The notes below the pieces were generated by a model. The model was given only the letters and a program-made list of their open reading frames with translations. It was not told the origin of the DNA and searched no databases. Source: Verrucomicrobiota bacterium (GTDB lineage: Bacteria > Verrucomicrobiota > Verrucomicrobiia > Verrucomicrobiales > Verrucomicrobiaceae). Taken from it: a DNA stretch of 34,182 nucleotides. Location: assembly GCA_025360015.1 (NCBI GenBank), contig JANYCZ010000033.1:1-34182 (forward strand), read 5' to 3'. Shown here one piece after another: positions 31,931 through 34,182 of the stretch. Position 1 is the stretch's first letter. Each line of letters begins with the position of its first letter. The position numbers and the translations under genes were made by a program.

Positions 31931-32616
31931 CTCACGACCACGACCATCCGCACGATCATAGTCACGGCGATCATAGCCATGGCGATCATAGCCATGCCGA
32001 TCACGATCACCCCCACCCCGCACAGCGTGATCACGATGCCGGACCGATGGGTGTCTACGAGGTCATGGAAGAAGCCGTGCGTCTGCTGCTGATCGAAAAG
32101 GGCATTCTCACCGATGCCGAGATCGCAGCCCAGATCGACCTCATCGACAGTCGGTCCCCGGCGCTCGGTGCCAAGGTCGTAGCGCGCGCTTGGACCGATG
32201 CGGCGTTCAAGCAGCGCCTGCTCGCCGACTGCCGCGCAGCCTTGATGGAGATGCAGATCGACATCGGCCAGATCGCGGAATTCAAGGTCGTCGAGAACAC
32301 GCCCGAGACCCACAACGTGATCGTCTGCACGCTATGCTCGTGTTATCCGAAGCTGCTGCTCGGCATTCCGCCCGCCTGGTACAAGAATCTGGCCTATCGT
32401 TCCCGCACCGTAGTGGACCCGCGCGGCGTCCTCGCCGAGTTCGGCGTCAAGGTACCGAAATCACAAGAAGTGCGCGTGCACGACTCGACCGCAGATCTGC
32501 GCTACATCGTGCTGCCGATGCGGCCGAAAGGCACCGAAAAGCTAGACGAGCCGGCGCTGGCGGCTCTGGTTTCGCGCGATGCCATGATCGGCACGGCCAT
32601 TCCGACTTACGCATAA
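31927..32616 (+). CDS. Cobalt-type nitrile hydratase alpha / thiocyanate hydrolase gamma subunit with His-rich N-terminus
   Basis: A 229-residue catalytic subunit. The metal-binding motif VCTLCSCYP has the Thr found in cobalt-type enzymes (iron types have CSLCSC); its middle and last Cys become oxidised in known enzymes. LLLGIPPAWYKNLAYRSRTV, EFGVKVP, VRVHDSTADLRYIVLP and VSRDAMIGTAIP complete the fold. The first 38 residues are a His/Asp repeat region (HDHDHPHDHSHGDHSHGD and on, 14 or more His), unusual among these subunits and suited to metal binding. It could hydrate a nitrile or hydrolyse thiocyanate. No activator/chaperone gene is nearby, so the His tail may serve as a built-in metal donor. 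Confidence 0.9.
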   Translation: MTHDHDHPHDHSHGDHSHGDHSHADHDHPHPAQRDHDAGPMGVYEVMEEAVRLLLIEKGILTDAEIAAQIDLIDSRSPALGAKVVARAWTDAAFKQRLLADCRAALMEMQIDIGQIAEFKVVENTPETHNVIVCTLCSCYPKLLLGIPPAWYKNLAYRSRTVVDPRGVLAEFGVKVPKSQEVRVHDSTADLRYIVLPMRPKGTEKLDEPALAALVSRDAMIGTAIPTYA

Positions 32617-32847
32617 CGGGCAGCACGTGCGCCCGTAACAGCCTCGGTTGAACGCTGGTTATTTCCACTGCATAAGTGATGCGCGAAAGCGCGCAGCACG
32701 CTGCAGAATGCGCCAAAGGTCTTGCATCCGCACTTGTACCTGACCATCATATGACATATCGCGTTACGCAGATCCGGTGGTCGACCCTGCCGCAAACGTA
32801 AAGTCAGCCGGCACTAAATCCGGCGCAAGAGATCGATAAAGGCTTTC

Positions 32848-33252
32848 ATGATCGGCGTCGTTATCGTCACACATGGCGGGTTGGCGCATGAATTTCGCGC
32901 GGCACTCGAGCATGTCGTCGGCAGTCAGGACCTGCTCGAGACGCTGTCGATCGGTCCCGAGGACGACATGGAAGCGCGCCGCACCGAATTGGTCGCCGCC
33001 ATCCGTCGCGTGACCGCCGACAAGGGTGTCATAGTCATGACCGATATGTTCGGCGGCACGCCCTCGAACCTCGCGATCAACGTAATGGATGAAACCGGTG
33101 CCGAGGTGATTGCCGGCATCAACCTGCCCATGCTCATCAAACTGGCGACGGCGCGCAAAGACATGGGCCTGACGCAGGCCGTGACCGCTGCCAAAGACGC
33201 TGGCCGCAAATACATCAGCGTCGCCAGCCAGGTGCTGTCCGGCGAGGGCTGA
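32848..33252 (+). CDS. PTS EIIA component, mannose/fructose family
   Basis: A 134-residue EIIA-Man-type protein. The phospho-acceptor His is in VIVTHGGLAHEF; MTDMFGGTPSNLAINVM and GINLPMLIKLATARKDM are the family's conserved loops. In alphaproteobacteria this protein is usually part of a sugar-transport-free regulatory PTS with HPr, EI-Ntr and HPr kinase. HPr follows 25 bases downstream, but no hprK or rapZ is found upstream; a nitrile hydratase-type operon takes that position. Confidence 0.93.
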   Translation: MIGVVIVTHGGLAHEFRAALEHVVGSQDLLETLSIGPEDDMEARRTELVAAIRRVTADKGVIVMTDMFGGTPSNLAINVMDETGAEVIAGINLPMLIKLATARKDMGLTQAVTAAKDAGRKYISVASQVLSGEG

Positions 33253-33277
33253 TCGCACGCAAAACGGGGACCGCAGA

Positions 33278-33574
33278 ATGGAGCGCGAAAGTGCGGGGGC
33301 AATGCGCCCTGTGGCCGAGGTTGTCATCTGCAATCGCAAAGGTTTACACGCGCGTGCGTCGGCCAAGTTCGTCAGATTGGCGGAGACCTTCAACGCCAAC
33401 GTCCACGTGACCCGCGACGGCCAGACCGTCGGCGGCACCTCGATCATGGGCTTGATGATGCTGGGGGCTTCGACCGGCACCAAAATCCATCTCGCCGCAG
33501 ACGGTCCTGACGCTCCGGAAGCACTCGAAGCCCTCGTGGCACTCGTCAAAGATGGCTTCGGCGAAGACAAGTAG
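33278..33574 (+). CDS. HPr phosphocarrier protein
   Basis: A 98-residue HPr. The His-15 motif NRKGLHARASAKFV and the Ser-46-like region GGTSIMGLMMLGAS (regulatory Ser) are both visible. It transfers phosphate from EI to the EIIA upstream. The N-terminus has about ten extra residues before the fold; ATG 33302 (nine codons in) would give a standard length, and both are possible. No EI gene is within the window. Confidence 0.93.
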   Translation: MERESAGAMRPVAEVVICNRKGLHARASAKFVRLAETFNANVHVTRDGQTVGGTSIMGLMMLGASTGTKIHLAADGPDAPEALEALVALVKDGFGEDK

Positions 33575-33591
33575 AACTTGGAAATGTAGGC

Positions 33592-33657
33592 ATGAGCAAA
33601 CGGGACTTGATCGACGCAGTCGCGAGTCATGCCGAGATCACGAAAGAAATCATTTGA
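33592..33657 (+). pseudogene. Truncated HU-type DNA-binding protein
   Basis: ATG 33592 opens a 21-residue frame, MSKRDLIDAVASHAEITKEI plus Ile, ending in TGA at 33655-33657. It matches the first helix region of HU proteins (usual start M-N-K-x-D-L-I-D-x-V-A-x-x-A-x-I-T-K). The remaining 70 residues are missing from all three frames downstream. It looks like a 3'-truncated hup gene, or a short coincidence. A GTAGG-like site lies upstream (gaaatgtagg). Confidence 0.55.
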
Positions 33658-33746
33658 GAACGACAATGCGATGTGTGCAAAGCTGACTGACGTCAATCAA
33701 TCCTTGTGCAGCCGCATCCTAATTTGGCAGGATCTAGAGGTGAAAC

Positions 33747-34182
33747 GTGTTGCTTGATTATTATCGTCGCGGCGTCAAATCAATCGGGCACTGGTTCACT
33801 GACGGCGTGCTGGAAAGGCTCAACCATGCCGACTTAATCAATCGCTTTGGGCCGATCCCCTCCGAGGTTAAGCGCGACGTCGAACGACTTGGCCGGGATG
33901 CGATTACATCTGTCTCGACCTATGTGCCGACCGAAGCCGCAGCGATGCCTTCGATTTCATATAAACAACAATCGCGCGTGCGTGCCGATTGTAATTGGTT
34001 AAATGGCTATGCCCGGAATGTCGCATCGCAAGACGGACAGGATGGCGTCTTAGAAAAAATATTCGAGGTCATCAAGCCAGTATCGAAGATAGCGGTCGAA
34101 TTCGGTGGGTTTGATGGTAAAACGATGAGTAACACTTGGCGTTTGATTGCAGAAGAGGGCTGGTCGGGAATTCTAGCCGAAG
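33747..34182 (+). CDS. Start of a FkbM-like methyltransferase, cut by the window edge
   Basis: A GTG start at 33747 with an AGAGG site six bases upstream leads to 145 codons with no stop up to the end. The last 50 residues (WLNGYARNVASQDGQDGVLE then KIAVEFGGFDGKTMSNTWRL) resemble the AdoMet-binding start of FkbM-type methyltransferases, where an E-x-G-x-x-D-G motif binds the cofactor and 'NT..L....GW.G...E' follows. Codons (TTA, ATA, AAA, AAT) are more AT-rich than those of EIIA and HPr, which suggests a separate origin. The C-terminus is missing. Confidence 0.6.
   Translation, partial: MLLDYYRRGVKSIGHWFTDGVLERLNHADLINRFGPIPSEVKRDVERLGRDAITSVSTYVPTEAAAMPSISYKQQSRVRADCNWLNGYARNVASQDGQDGVLEKIFEVIKPVSKIAVEFGGFDGKTMSNTWRLIAEEGWSGILAE

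Noticed and set aside
32616..32636. Terminator after the nitrile hydratase-type operon
   Set aside because: acgggc/gcccgt give only a 6-base stem with a 9-base loop and no T tract.
1..34182. CRISPR array
   Set aside because: No evenly spaced identical direct repeats with unique spacers; the 7-base repeats have no spacers.
1..34182. Prophage or integrative element with integrase
   Set aside because: No integrase, transposase, capsid, portal or terminase-like frame is present.

Overview
The window falls into two parts of different character. Bases 1 to about 25,950 look like a Verrucomicrobia chromosome, probably Prosthecobacter- or Verrucomicrobium-like. This is inferred from extremely C-rich third codon positions with serine mostly AGC or TCC, weak or absent Shine-Dalgarno sites, many small secreted or lipoprotein genes, and heptamer-periodic intergenic repeats. 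From about 26,000 to the end the style is alphaproteobacterial: TCG and GCG codons are frequent, and prfC, a MerR regulator, ihfA, a D-erythronate dehydrogenase, a three-subunit nitrile hydratase-family enzyme, EIIA-Man/HPr and an HU fragment are all of alphaproteobacterial type. The switch lies at, or just inside, the conserved P-loop end of prfC. The window is therefore either a chimeric assembly or, less likely, a lateral acquisition.

Layout of part one: a TerC-type membrane protein; an epimerase-like protein lacking the catalytic lysine; a broken DUF6891 gene; a degenerate copy of the pyrB 3' end, then a two-gene HNH module, then intact pyrB and pyrR; a lipoprotein and an M23 peptidase; a double-domain redoxin, a DUF2007/zinc-finger protein and a cupin; a ribbon-helix-helix antitoxin with a 21-residue toxin remnant; a small membrane protein and hemL; an SH3-like secreted protein; gluQ; a Nif3-family protein and a 3-methyladenine glycosylase; a small membrane protein; tRNA-Ser(CGA); a four-PAS hybrid histidine kinase; a degenerate HD-domain protein; a lipoprotein hydrolase; a mannose-1-phosphate guanylyltransferase; ruvX and truA; a long imperfect palindrome; and a DUF350 / DUF1190-like / glutathionylspermidine-synthase-like gene set.

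Layout of part two: prfC faces merR and ihfA, followed by a small secreted protein, denD and a secreted lectin-like protein, all on the minus strand. Diverging from these is a compact operon of split nitrile hydratase beta halves plus an alpha-type subunit with a His-rich N-terminus, the gene architecture of thiocyanate hydrolase. Then come EIIA-Man and HPr, a truncated HU gene and the start of a FkbM-like methyltransferase that runs off the edge.

The most unusual signals are the contig switch in prfC, the pyrB 3'-end duplication bracketing an HNH module, the heptamer-periodic repeats just upstream of start codons, the split nitrile hydratase/thiocyanate hydrolase-like operon with a His-rich tail, and gene remnants (toxin, HU, DUF6891). 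No CRISPR array, transposase or integrase was seen.
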